64,000 nucleotides of DNA from Antedon bifida (Eukaryota > Echinodermata > Crinoidea > Comatulida > Antedonidae). Numbering within the stretch: the first letter of the stretch is position 1; every line of letters starts with the position of its first letter. The notes below the pieces were generated by a model, which saw only the letters and a program-made list of their open reading frames with translations, searched no databases and was not told where the DNA came from. The position numbers and the translations under genes are program-made. The DNA lies in NCBI GenBank assembly GCA_963402885.1, contig OY727099.1, positions 10,590,001 through 10,654,000 on the forward strand. The letters are read 5' to 3'. Below, in pieces: positions 48,888 through 60,899 of the stretch.

Positions 48888-51800
48888 ATGAGTGAAGCAG
48901 CAACCACCAGTTCATTCCTGTCGCAGTCACATTCAAAGATTGCTGAAGGTAAGGCTTAGCCTTTTTCCTACACCATTTATATTAATTGTATAATAATATT
49001 GACAATGAATATTAATTTATTTCAGAGTTAATTGAGGAAGTGAAGAATGACCCTTCTGACCTTGCCTCTTGTAAAGCGTTGGAAAGACTTTGTGCATATT
49101 TAGATGATTTATTCAAAGAAAATACAACAATTGTTCCTGCCAACATCACTGATGAGGTAAATCTGTCCATTGAGCTCACCCCCTCCCCATCATCACAAAT
49201 TGAGTCAGTAGCCTACACACTGGTGAATATATGAATGAATGAAATTAATGACCATAATACCACTATTATCAACATTTCAACAACTAAAAGTCTTCTTTTT
49301 TTCATTTAAGCTACAAAATTTAGCAGTCATACTGTGGAATATTGCTGTTGCAAGAAAAACTGGAAACAACCTGGAGAAAAATGCTAATGCAAAATGCAAG
49401 TAAAACAATCATAATCATCATCATTTTATCCTCACCACCTTTTGCATTGTCATGAAGTTCTTATTGCCATTATCTTTACTACTATCTACACTACTATTAA
49501 TTAATAAATTATTAAATCATATACTTATATTCATTTAATTATTATTTAAATCACAGTGAGGCATTGTTCATGTCTGCTCTCATTCCAAGAGCAGACTTTG
49601 TCCAGCAATCCTGTACTCCTAAAACGACAGATCATGGTAGGTTTTTCTTTTTTAAACTATCATTGTTTCCAATTCCAACCTCCAGTAAACTGAGGATCTT
49701 CTTTGCAGCTAATTTTTTAGACACGAGTTTGATTACTGGACAATTTTAAATGGGTAGGCCTAATTGTTTTTTATTCTAATGAATAAATAAAAGAAACACA
49801 TTTTATTTTATTATTTTTCCTTTTTCAGATGGCTATCAAGACATCCAGAGCATGGATTGGTCTGTACATCATGTTTTAACATATTTTAGAAAATGGCATA
49901 GAAATAATTGTATTATTGAATATTAGAAATGTTTTTAGGTGTTCATCTCTGTTTTTTGCAGATAGTGATAATCCAATGTTAGCGGATACATCTCTCAACT
50001 GGGCTATGCAGGTATGAACTTACTTTTTTCTACCAGTTACTAATTTTTGCACTCGTTACTATTTTTGCACTCGTTACTATTTTTTGCACTCATTACTATT
50101 TTTGCCCCATAACTTTTTTTGTACTCATTACTATCTTTGCACTCGTTACTCTTTCCCCCCTTTTTCTTTTGATTCCGCCGTTACTATTTTTGCACTCATT
50201 ACTATTTTTTCCCCCATTTCTATTTTTGCACTTGTTACTATTTTTGTTTTTTTTAATTCAATAACTTTTTATATTAATATTTTACGGATAGAGCATTGAA
50301 AAGTTCAAGTCATTCTTAGAGAATGAAGTTTCTGACAGCACAAAATCTGAAATGGAGGAATTACAAAGAAATATGTTTAAAATGTTAACATACAGAGTTG
50401 AGTCAGTAAGTGTAACAAATTTTTAATTATTAAATAACTCAAATTGTATATTTTAATTTGTATTAATTGTAAACACTTGAGTAATTGATTAAAATTGATT
50501 TAAATATAAAAATATGCAATATAAATTTTTTGTTTTAAAATTTTCAAACAAATTGTAGGCTTGTCTGCAAGGAAAAACTGAAACTGCGTTGGAAGCTCTT
50601 CAAAGCGCTAAGGACTTGATACCAAACATGCCAAAAGAGGTAACAGGTTAATTTAAAGATGTATTGTCCCCCAAAAACATGAAAAATGAAGATTAATAAA
50701 ATCAGACTTTGAATAGGCCATTTTGCAGTTTTAATAAAGTTATTCACTTCAACAACAAACAAATTATTTTATGACAAAAGAAATGTTTGATTTTAGACAA
50801 TTTAAGTATTTTTTGCTTTAAATTACATTTTTTCTGGTAAATATTTTTTTTTTTTCGATCCAGTTTTATGTGACTATGTGACATTAAAATGGCATATTCA
50901 AAAACAAAACTTAAACATTTTTTTTAGGGGACAATATATCTTTATTAACATTGTCTATACAATTTTTAGATGTAACAAAAGAGAGTGGTGGAATGGAATG
51001 ATTCCTAAGCTTGCCATTACTCTATTTTCAGGCACCTTATTTATGTGTCATGTGTTACAATGCGGGTTGTGAAGCCTACAAAAAAAATGACTACAACACA
51101 TCTGCCACATGGTTACGGTAACACACAAACTCTTACAATATTTATTAACTTTTAGCGATAACAGTATCACTCCACAGATTCTGGAGGCAAACAATTTATA
51201 TTCAGTTTTTATTCTATCCCTTAGTGAGAGTGTTGAGCTTGGTAAAAGTGATAACTCAATTGGCTCTGAAAACCAGGTAATGAAACCTAATGTAACCAAT
51301 TTACTTCATGTTAAACAACCATTTTATAATAAGCTATATCATACAGTATATTACTCAACATTATTACAATAACTTCTGCTTTAATAGATTGTGTTTTGTT
51401 GAATATTATTTTCAGGCTAAAACGCTTCGTCTATTGGCTACAGTGTACATTGACTGGGATATTAAACAATACATGCAGAAAGCGTTGAATGCTGTTGGCC
51501 TTGCAAATGCTGTGAGTAGGGCAATTGTGTATTAAGCTCTGTCTACACTATCAAACATGTGACCAAAAAATGTGATGTGCCCATATATGGACATGATGAT
51601 GTCATATCACTACCATATTATAAGACCATAGTATTATAATAACTTAAGTGTAAACAGTTTACAAATGTCTTAACTACAGGAATATTGCCATCCAGTTGGG
51701 TTATACCTAAAGCTGCATATACTGTTGAAAGGAGACTATAGAGATAGCAGAATACAGTCAGGTAAAACACAATTTTCTTTTTGCTGCAAGTCAATAGCGT

Positions 51801-54800
51801 AACGGCTATGAGCGCTCACTGACTAAACCTCAGGCCCTGGAGCTTATGGGAGCCTACCCTAACCCTGAGCAGTGCCCAGAGGAAAAGACAGGCATTAAAA
51901 TATGTCCAAAAAATTAGAAAAAAAACTATATATGCATTTTTCATATTCTTTTTCACTAAAATAAGTTGTGAATTTACCTATTGCACAATGTGTTACAGTG
52001 TAACTTGATTGCATAATGTTTGGTTTTTAAGTTATATTATTTTTATTTTTTAGCCCTTGATGATATCATACGTCACAGTGATCTTGGAATAGATACAGCT
52101 ATACAGACAGTGAATCTTCTTGCAACTAATACTAGGTGAACATATTCTTTATACTTACTTACTTAGTCCATGGAGGACTCCAAGCTTAGTCTGGGACATA
52201 CCCACAGTTGTATGACTAGATTCTTCCATAATATCAAGTTTTTAGAAATGTTCCACTATTATATGTAGTTTTAAATTATTTTTAAAGATTTGATTCATTA
52301 GCCTTTGATGCTTGCAAGAAATTGACAAGAAAGTTTGAAGGCTCACATGTAGTAGGACAGATAGTGCTGCTACATTTGGACATGCTATTAGAAAGAAACA
52401 TGAACCAGCCTGCTAAAGACATGATAGAGGACTTTCTTACTGGTACGTAATAAGCAGCATTGGTGTGAAGCAGCATATCTGTCAGTGTAAATCTCTTATT
52501 CTTTATTGCCAATCAAAACAACAACAACAAACAAACAACTACAAAGTAAGTGGCAGGAAACACAAAAGGGAACTAAATCCCTATGACAAGAGCCTGTGAA
52601 TCCTCTTACCAAGTAGCACATAAGGATAAAATATAGCATTTCAATAAATATAAAAGAAAATATCCACACAAGAAATATAAACCATTCATAAAAAATAGAA
52701 AAACAAGCAGAAAAGTAAAAATGCTTTACTCCGAGCAATCTAAGCAATTCAAGTCACTTCTAAAATTGAATTATATATTATTAAATTATATATTTAAACT
52801 TAGGTCCTTTGAATCTTCTGGACATTGACATCAAAACAAGACTTCACATACTGCTTTGGTCAAAGGCTGCAAATTCTTTTGAGGTGTTGTATTTTTTGTA
52901 TTTTATTTCAAATTAATTGAAAACCATTAAAACAAAATTGGTAGTGAAGGTGTCCCTTTATATAGAGATGGAGGTGTTTTTATTTTATTTCAAAATAATT
53001 AACTTCAACAAAGTGGGTACTAAATGTGACCCTTAGGTATCCCCTGAATAGGAGTATTCCAAGGCGAGTGGGTTTGCTAGTTCTATGGTTCTAAAGTGGT
53101 TTTTAATTGAAAGTGTCCCAATGGAGTAGGTTAGGGGCCAATTTTTTACTGTACTTATTTGCAGAAGAATGACTACAATGACTCGCTGACTTGGTACAAC
53201 TATTCACTCAGTTTGTTTAGTTCAGATAAAGGCAGTAAGAACCTTGCTAAACTACAGCGTAACAGAGCATCTTGCTTTCTGGCTCTCAACAACATTTCAA
53301 AGGTAAACCACACCATTCCAACAGAACCACTTAATGTGAACACACATGCTTTCTAAAACCAAGTCTCATGTGTAGGCTGTATTGGGCATTGGGAAAAACC
53401 CAGGATTTGAACCATGTGATGTATTAGTAGTAGTGGAGCTGTACCTTGGTGGTTAACATGATTGCTTTCCAATCCCAAGGTCCAATCCTGACCTAGTGCC
53501 AGGATTGTAACTCACAACTCTTTCAACTCAACTTCCTAAGCCTCAAATGAGACTTAGTTTATAAGCACGATAAATTATAAAATGGTTTATCCATCCTGTA
53601 ATTGGCGAGTTACTCGCTGTTGGATATCGGAAATTTTAAAAAATAAATTTAAAAAAAAAAGAAAAGTATTTGTGTTATTATAGTTCCCTATGTTACAGTT
53701 GAAATTTCTCAAACACTTTCATTTCAATTTCTTTAAAGGCTGAAGAAACAATAGAAGAAGCAGCCAAGCATGATGGAACAAACTCTTACACTTATTTTCT
53801 GATGTATAAAGTAGCACTTATGAAGGGGCAAGATTCTAGGGGTACGTATCTATGTATTTACTTTTAAACCTGTTTAAAATCGAAAAGAAACTCCCTTATT
53901 TTGCACTTCATAGTGAATTAGGTGCCACAGAATATTTTAAAAGTCATTTGATGTTTTCTGTATTAAAATTCCCAAGCTATTGAATCTGTTAAGAAGATGT
54001 GTGAAGAAAAAAATGATAAATCATTGGACAACATTACGGATGACATCACTGATGACATCATTGAGGTCACGTCAAATGATGAGAAAGAACCTGAGGAGGA
54101 GGTGCAAAACAAACATGGATTGATATGCATCGCTGCACAATTAGCATTTGAGGTAGATCAGTGTACAACTTAAATATATTAATGATTTGTGAATACTAAG
54201 ATATGTAAGGTTAATGGATTCTTTGACCAACGAGACACCAAAATGATTTTTGCATAGTAAGATATGTACCATATTATAATATGTTCTGAAATAATTTTAA
54301 TGGATTAAATATTGATAATATGTAGACCTATTTACCAACGTTTTTAATCATGGTCTAAACCCAGGTCCCATAAAATATCGTCTTCAATTTAATCATGATA
54401 GAAATGATACAATATTATCATATTGATGGTTGTTTTATGTAGAAGAGTAACAGAGTAGTTGCAGTGAAGGCATTGGAAGCGTTGGTGTCCAGCTCAAGGG
54501 ATACAACCCAAGTGCTTACAGCCATTAGGTAAGGAAGCTTTGGTGTCTCCCTGAAAAAAAAAACATAACCAAAGTGCTTACAGCCATTGGAAAAATGTTT
54601 TATAGCAAAATGTTTAGAGAAAAATTCAATATTTTAATTGATATCCATATTAATCTGTACTGTACTAATTTTTTTTCTCCAGATGTTTGGTCCGATTGAA
54701 AGTTACTTTGATGCAAGGCTTAGATGATAAGAAGTAAGACTTGTTAATTAGCTTGTTTCAATTTCAACCATTATTTGTAAAACTCAAAATAGTTCAAAAC

Positions 54801-57800
54801 TCAAACTCAATTTCAAACTCTGAAATATATTACTTTTTTATTTTCAGGTGCGAATATGAGACAATTTTATCATATTTAAGAACTGGTACGTTTTCTATAA
54901 TAATTAATTGTTGCAAATAGCTGTAGGCCTATATCATAGAGAGTAAAGTACACAGGGAAAAGACTTTTAATCAGAAATCAAATTCATAGTATTGATGTCT
55001 GTATTAAACTTTATTTACAGCGGTGTCAAAGGTCTCAATATTGTCAAAAGATACAAGTTGTGATAATCAACTGGTAACCAGGGAATCTACCTGGTTTATG
55101 AAGATAGGTACCTGTATGATTTTTTTGAATTTATTCAAATTAAGATTGTAAAGATATAAAAATATAGACAAAAATACTTCCAAAAACAAAATTTAATCAA
55201 AATCATAAATGAATATACAATTAAATTAATTATATTATTATTGAAATAAATACAGTTCTTTTCTATTACTATTAGATATCAGGTTGTTTTCTGTTTATGA
55301 TGATATGATGTTTTCTGTTTTTCTTTCAGCTTGGAATTTGGCTTTGCAGTGTACAGAAGAAAACCGTCTAGTCAACTGTTTCTTTACACTTTGCAGCGAG
55401 GTAAATGCATTATGCTGTAATGTAACTAATTACATATTCATTATGTCTTATTACATATTCATCATAGCTTTTATTACATATTCATCATAGCTAATTACAT
55501 ATTCATTATGTCTTATTACATATTCATCATAGCTTTTATTACATATTCATCATAGCTAATTACATATTCATTATGTCTTACTCTTAATTATTACATATTC
55601 ATAATACCTGATTACCTATTCATTTATTTCTTACTACAGTCATCATCTAATTAGATATTCATTATGTCTTATTACATATTCATCATGGCTTAATACATAT
55701 TCATCATACTGATATTCTGATGTTAGTTTTCCAGCTTTGGTGAGGAGGATGCAGGAAGCCTGGTTTGCCAGAAGACTTGCCATTTGATGTCCGCAGCATC
55801 CTGTCTACAAGCTGCCAGAGACACCACTAACAAGACTGAAAAGGTATCCATTAAGGGAACACCCTTTGGCAACTCCCCTGAATAAGGGGTCCCCACAGAA
55901 GTTTTTTACTTGTTAATTGTATTCCAGGAAAGTGTCAGTATTCTGTTCTCCTGGCTATAGAAGCCAAGCATAAATGTTTATTCTTATATCTAACTTAACA
56001 TGCTTTATGATTCTGGGTTCAAAATATGGCTCTTAGTTAAGTTTTTTCTTGAAGTTAGTGAAATCTTGTCTCAAAATGTGTTGAGCTACAGTGTCTTCAT
56101 CGTCTTGCTCAGTTAAAGCTCAAAGCTATAAAAAACTCTTCCCAACAGTAGGCCTAAGTCTAAGTAGGTCTAAGAGAAAAAATAAAATTAGATTACTATT
56201 ATCATTTCATAGATGGACTTCTTAAGCCTTGCCCTGAACCATGTTAATGATTGTCAGAGAATTTGTCAGAAGCTGCCAACCAGTGACAGAGCAGCTAAAG
56301 ACAACACAGCAGTACTGATGCTACTCTATGAGTTTGAAGCATTAGCAAGGCTAGGACAAGCAGACAAGTTGATGGGGGTGCTTGAAAAGGCTGCAGCATT
56401 GCCTTATAAACAGACAAAAACCTTTGAAACCATAGCAGGTATTTAGACATCAATTAATTTGCTTTTAATATTTTTGCTGTTAACTTGTTGTTTTTGTCTG
56501 CACCAGAAGGAGAGTACTCACATAGTGACTTCGTCACTTTTCTACAATCCGCCAGACTGGTGTTAGTTTTCTTGTGTTTGTATTTTTTATTGTATTATGT
56601 ATTATATGTCTTCTGGAAAATAAATGAATTGAATTGAATTAATTCATTCTTGATTGTGATTTCTCAATTAAGCGTGGTTCCCACTAGCGACACAACGTAA
56701 CGCAACCTTCCAATAATTGTGTTTGCCCCCGCCTGCGTGAAATCAAACCTGCGGTTTTTGCAGCACTATTGCGTCGTCGGTTTCCACTTGTGATTACGCA
56801 ATACATCACTTTGTGTCAATACGTCACTGCGTTGCGTTCTAGTGTGAACTACGCTTTTAGAGAGACGTTTCCGTAATTCCGACATTATGCTTTCCACGAT
56901 TTGTTTCCATATTTTTCTGTTTTGGGAAGAACGGTTTGTTATTGTGCTAAAGTCTATATTTTTTCCTTTATCCAGTTTACTTCTGGTCTTTCTAGTAGTT
57001 TCCTTCTCTCATTGTTTAATTGGTGTTTCATCTGGCAGTCTAATTGGATTGGATTGGAACACATGAAACAAGTAAATCACCATTATTTAATTGTTTTGAA
57101 ATCTTACATAACAACAAGATACTATCCAATGTTTCAGGCTTGTGTATGGCGACATCCGTTGGATATAAAGATGTAGCTTTAAAAGCTCTTGACATTGCAT
57201 TCCAAATGCATATGGCTAACGACAGCATCGACTACAAGAAATTCAGGTGAAATTACAATGTGACCTTTGTCATAAGGCTAAAATGTACTTTTTCTATATT
57301 TTATATAGATATAAATCCAAAGGTAAATTACTGAAAAAATGACAATGCTGTGGGTATCAGTGGCTGGATCTCAATGGAGATACAAATAAAATAAGCACTG
57401 AAAAAATGACAATGATGTGGGTATCAGTGGCCAGATCTCAATGGAGATACAAAATAAAAGAAAGAACAAAAAGTTAAATCAAAACGAGTAAAACAGCCAG
57501 AAATTAGCAGAGCTTTCGGGCAACACTAGCCTTTTATCAGTCATATATATTTTTTTTTTCATACACATCCAACAGTGGATAACTAGCCAATTACATGATG
57601 AAAAAAATAAACTTTAGCATTATTTCTTTTATCACTTTTCAGTAAAGTTATACACAGTCTAGTGGAGTTAACTTTACAAGAATCAAACAAACAAACATCA
57701 ACCAGTAAAGAAAGATCATGGGGCATCTTAGAGAAATCGTTGGACATCATTGAACGAGCAAAGGTTTCATACTTCATTATTTGTTATAGTAATTGTAAAG

Positions 57801-59398
57801 CTCTGTCTACACTATCAAACTACTTTGACAAAAAAGTGGGATGTGCCCAAATAATGGTAGTGATATGACATCATCATGTCCATATGGGCACATCACATTT
57901 TTTTGTCACATAAAGTTTGATAGTGTAGGCAGAGCTTTAGAATTGTTTTTCTCAAAAACTGGAGTTTCGTTTCATTTTTTATTTATTTGTTTGAAAAAAA
58001 CTGGGATCTCTGAAGAGTCAATGAATGTTGTTGAACCAGTTAATTCATTGTGTGTTATTTTTTGAAGGCTGATTATCCAGAAATAGAAGTGCAGTGGTTG
58101 ATGACAAAGGCTTGGAATACAGGCATTCACTTGTACAGGTATGTCAATGTATACTTCCAATTAAAGGCCATTCATTCTCTCCTATTGTTTCTAGTTAGAG
58201 ACCATCTGGTGGTGAAGTGGAGTTGTGGCTTGGTGGTTATGATGCTTGTCTACCACTCCAAGGGTCCTGGGTTCAAGTCCCGTCATATGTCAGGATTTTT
58301 TCTAAGGACCAAATTACTCCACTCCCAAAGACTTGTAATAAGACTTTGTTTATGTAGAGCATCTTGTGTATATGTTTGTCTTGTGAACCTCGGAGGGTCC
58401 CTAATGATCAGCAATAGCTGGATGGATCACCCTCATTAAATAGAGAACCTTTTTAACTAATTACTTTAGTGGCACACTATAGCTAGTTTTATAAAACCCA
58501 AGGTTGTACTGTAGGTTCAATTCTCATAAAAGTCATGACAGATTTTATGAAACTTTATCTTAAGTTCTGTCTACACTATCAAACTAGTTTTGACAAAAAA
58601 AAGTATGAGGAGTACCAAATGTGGTAGTGATATGCTTAAATATGGTAGTAATATGACTTAATCGTGTCCATATATGTGCACGTATCAAATTTGAAACATA
58701 AAGTTTGATAGTGTAGACAGAGCTTTATATATGTGATTTTCTAATAGTGCTAATCAGCATATTGAAGCTGAGAAGTGGTGTTCAATGTCTATCAAGTACC
58801 TCATTCACTTGCCAACAATCAGGCCTAACTATGAGGCGCATGTAAGTATCAACATTCTTTTATTTTTAAGAACAAAATGTGATTGAAATGTGTTTTTATA
58901 AAAGAATGGCAAAATCAGGACTGTAGTCATGTTACCAGAGTTTTCAAAACAATATAGATTATCTGATAAAACTCCTAGAAATAGGAAGCCTGTTGGCATT
59001 TTTCCCCTAACTGTTATGTAACATTGATAAAGCATAAAAAGAACAAGCATGTTTTCCACTAAGTGTTGAAAATGTTATGCATACAACATCTTCCAAATCA
59101 CCTCCTGAGATGAAATCTAAATTGAAATACTGGAATACACAAATAAAAAAGTTGTTATCATTATTGACAGTGCCTGCAAATTATATTTCAAGCATGTTTT
59201 CCATTAAATGTAGAAAACCTATATGCATGCAACATCTTCCAAATCTCCTCAAAATACTGGAATATAAGAATGGAATAGTTAATTATTTATAGTACCTGCA
59301 AATTATGTTTTAATATTTATTTTTAGATGCAAAACATATATGCTGAAATTTTAACCAGGATTGAGAATGATCAGGCAAAAGTAGGAACAGAAGAATAG
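48888..59398 (+). CDS. TEX11: TEX11 (ZIP4H/SPO22-like) meiotic TPR protein, complete
   Basis: Meiosis protein of the SPO22/ZIP4 family that supports synapsis and crossover formation. Exons: 48888-48948, 49026-49156, 49311-49395, 49557-49636, 49829-49859, 49962-50011, 50292-50405, 50559-50639, 51032-51117, 51156-51276, 51416-51511, 51680-51761, 52054-52135, 52288-52442, 52804-52883, 53165-53302, 53739-53841, 53977-54152, 54443-54528, 54683-54733, 54848-54885, 55021-55107, 55330-55400, 55727-55843, 56213-56438, 57138-57246, 57643-57763, 58068-58138, 58748-58841, 59327-59398. Sum 2895 bases, 964 aa (human about 930). Family words in order: [99 protein letters not shown]. Helical TPR-like throughout. 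Exon 18 has an acidic insert ([10 protein letters not shown]). Start: first ATG after the acceptor at 48,870. Confidence 0.93.
49396..49401 (+). promoter_or_regulatory. TEX11: Non-canonical GC splice donor of TEX11 intron 3
   Basis: Exon 3 must end after AAAAT, before GCAAGT, to give the codon TTG with exon 4 and the conserved word AKLRH. The nearby GT (49,400) shifts the frame and hits a stop at the exon 5-6 junction. GCAAGT is the standard hexamer of GC-AG introns, so this is a GC-AG intron. Confidence 0.8.
50040..50245 (+). repeat. Short tandem repeat in TEX11 intron 6
   Basis: About nine imperfect copies of an 18-20 bp unit, CACTCGTTACTATTTTTG, some decayed to C-rich variants. No coding meaning. 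Confidence 0.75.
50654..50944. mobile_element. Family C MITE, both ends present
   Basis: TAAAGATGTATTGTCCCCC on the left and GGGGACAATATATCTTTA on the right are terminal inverted repeats. About 290 bp, AT-rich, no coding capacity. It lies in TEX11 intron 8 and defines the family to which 20,161 and 60,900 belong. Confidence 0.8.
51533..51622. mobile_element. Family A MITE, right half missing
   Basis: TAAGCTCTGTCTACACTATC, then CCCATATATGGAC, TGATGTCA and TATCACTACCATATTA, where it stops. It begins 21 bp after the donor of TEX11 exon 11. Confidence 0.75.
51785..51905. repeat. Possible tRNA-derived repeat fragment
   Basis: GCGTAACGGCTATGAGCGCTC resembles a tRNA A-box region, but no clear B box follows in the next 60 bases. 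It lies in TEX11 intron 12. Only this resemblance supports it. Confidence 0.2.
52497..52745. repeat. Dispersed repeat related to 28,806-28,990
   Basis: Carries AACAACAACAACAAACAAAC and GGCAGGAAACACAAAAGGG, with a following CCCTATGAC, in the order seen in SCUBE intron 13. It is probably a reversed retroposon. It lies in TEX11 intron 14. Confidence 0.4.
53430..53640 (+). mobile_element. tRNA-derived SINE, diverged
   Basis: An A-box-like TTGGTGGTTAACATGATT is followed about 30 bases later by a B-box-like GGTCCAATCC (53,479-53,488). A downstream AATGAGACTTAGTTTATAAG block is shared with the SINE at 58,200. The 3' tail differs from that SINE. It lies in TEX11 intron 16. Confidence 0.55.
55420..55715 (+). 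repeat. Tandem repeat with higher-order pattern in TEX11 intron 23
   Basis: Roughly twelve monomers of about 23-25 bp built on TTACATATTCATCATAGCT, alternating with a TTACATATTCATTATGTC variant. Together they make a higher-order period of roughly 75 bp in the middle part. It runs to within about 10 bp of exon 24. Confidence 0.75.
56668..56862. mobile_element. Family B MITE with a longer centre
   Basis: TTAAGCGTGGTTCCCACTAG on the left and GCGTTCTAGTGTGAACTACG on the right. The centre is longer and partly unrelated (CCCCCGCCTGCGTG). It lies in TEX11 intron 25. Confidence 0.7.
57332..57545. repeat. Direct duplication next to a hammerhead-like motif
   Basis: A segment of about 65-80 bp (CTGAAAAAATGACAATG.. 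to ..CTCAATGGAGATACAAA) occurs twice in a row. After it, on the minus strand near 57,509-57,542, CTGATAA, a GGC/GCC stem with a TAGTGTT loop, and CGAAA follow in hammerhead-ribozyme order. It looks like the remnant of a retroelement end. It lies in TEX11 intron 26. Confidence 0.4.
57796..57939. mobile_element. Family A MITE
   Basis: TAAAGCTCTGTCTACACTATC to GATAGTGTAGGCAGAGCTTTA, flanked by TA on both sides as expected for a Tc1/mariner-type target duplication. It starts 32 bp after the donor of TEX11 exon 27. Confidence 0.85.
58200..58442 (+). mobile_element. tRNA-derived SINE with a LINE-type tail
   Basis: A-box-like GTGGCTTGGTGGTTATGATG, B box GGTTCAAGTCC at 58,270-58,280, a body with AAGACTTTGTTTATGTAGAGC, and a tail at 58,392-58,440 matching the LINE tail at 34,135-34,181. 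It is the best preserved SINE in the window and lies in TEX11 intron 28. Confidence 0.75.
58561..58727. mobile_element. Family A MITE
   Basis: TAAGTTCTGTCTACACTATC to GATAGTGTAGACAGAGCTTTA. The CArG words are decayed. It ends 20 bp before TEX11 exon 29. Confidence 0.8.
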
Positions 59399-60205
59399 GT
59401 TGTCAAAAATGAAAGATATAAATAATAGTTATATTGCACTGCTTAATAGTTTTTAATTAAAATTTCACAAAGTAGGAACAGAGGAATAGGTTGTCAAAGA
59501 TGAAAGATATAGGGCCTAAATAATAGCTATATTGCACTGTTTACTAGTTTTTAATTTAAATTTCACAAAGTAGGAACAGAGGAATAGGTTGCCAAAGATG
59601 AAATATATAAATAATAGTTATATTGCACTGTTTACTAGTTTTTAATTTAAATTTCACAAAGTAGGAACAGAGAAATAGGTATCCAAAGATGAAAGATATA
59701 AATAATAGTTATATTGCACTGTTTACTAGTTTTTAATTTAAATTTCACAAAGTAGGAACAGAGGAATAGGTATCCAAAGATGAAAGATATAAATAATAGT
59801 TATATTGCACTGTTTACTAGTTTTTAATTTAAATTTCACAAAGTAGGAACAGAGAAATAGGTATCCAAAGATGAAAGATATGAATAGGGCCTAATAGTTA
59901 TATTGCACTGTTTACTAGTTTTTAATTTAAATTTCACAAAGTAGGAACAGAGGAATAGGTTGCCAAAGATGAAAGATATAAATAATAGTTATATTGCACT
60001 GTTTACTAGTTTTTAATTTAAATTTCACAAAGTAGGAACAGAGGAATAGGCGCCAAAGATGAAAGATATAAATAATAGTTATATTGCACTGTTTACTAGT
60101 TTTTAATTTAAATTTCACAAAGTAGGAACAGAGAAATAGGTATCCAAAGATGAAAGATATAAATAATAGTTATATTGCACTATTTACTAGTTTTTAATTT
60201 AAATA
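59377..60205 (+). repeat. 90-bp minisatellite seeded by the end of TEX11
   Basis: Nine tandem units of about 90-97 bp, each starting AAAGTAGGAACAGAGGAATAG and ending in TTTTTAATTTAAATTTCAC. The first unit is the real end of TEX11: its start encodes the last six residues and stop (KVGTEE*). Units 2-9 therefore repeat a stop-codon-containing exon end and lie in the 3' UTR. Units differ by a few bases and by small insertions (GGGCCTAA). Confidence 0.9.
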
Positions 60206-60349
60206 GTTTTACAAAATAGATACCACCACCTACCTTACCCTTACCCCAACACACAAAGACACACCCTCCTGAGATCAGGACCATTACAACGTTATGAGTT
60301 AGTACCAATTTTATTGTTCAATTGATCAAAGTGTAATACATTTAGATGT

Positions 60350-60355
60350 AATAAA
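60350..60355 (+). terminator. TEX11: Candidate polyadenylation signal of TEX11
   Basis: First good AATAAA after the TEX11 stop codon, 952 bases on and just beyond the minisatellite. If used, the whole 90-bp array is in the 3' UTR. A second AATAAA follows at about 60,366. Confidence 0.4.
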
Positions 60356-60514
60356 AATAATTATAAATAAATAATATATGTGCTGTATATAATTTTAGTT
60401 ATATATTATATACCTAATTGTTATAAATTATGTAAATTAGCCTATTACCCTGAAAATAATATATAGTTTAGTGTAGTTAACGTTATTTAAAAGTTTTGTA
60501 ATAGTGTAAATCAC

Positions 60515-60517
<3 letters not shown>

Positions 60518-60553
<36 letters not shown>
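60518..60553. repeat. TA dinucleotide microsatellite
   Basis: A perfect run of about 18 TA units between TEX11 and the carbonic anhydrase gene. Confidence 0.95.
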
Positions 60554-60556
<3 letters not shown>

Positions 60557-60899
60557 CAATGATGTTGCGTAGCACTGTGTAAATTATATATAAATCATAC
60601 TGTAAATTATAGAAACAGTGCTCATATTCGGAACATGATCTCATAATCGCGTCGAGCATAGCTCATTGGCGAATCGTTAATGATATTGACGATAATATAC
60701 AGCAATATAATATACAACAAATTTACTCCTTTATTTTAAAGTCTACCTGGATCCGACCTTTTTGTGAGCACCGTTACTCGGAGCACTCATTAATACCCAT
60801 CCACGACAACTCAGTGTGACCCAAACAAACTTTCATTCTGTGTATGTGCATTAAATAAAACGATTTATATTGCGAACGTTTCTCAAATTGTTGGAACAG

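Noticed and set aside
49557-49636. TEX11 exon 4 read in the frame starting [13 protein letters not shown]
   Set aside because: That frame needs the GT donor at 49,400 and meets a stop at the next junction. The frame giving [12 protein letters not shown] matches the family.
58200-58300. Functional tRNA gene
   Set aside because: A and B boxes are present, but no acceptor-stem pairing was seen and the LINE-type tail marks it as a SINE.
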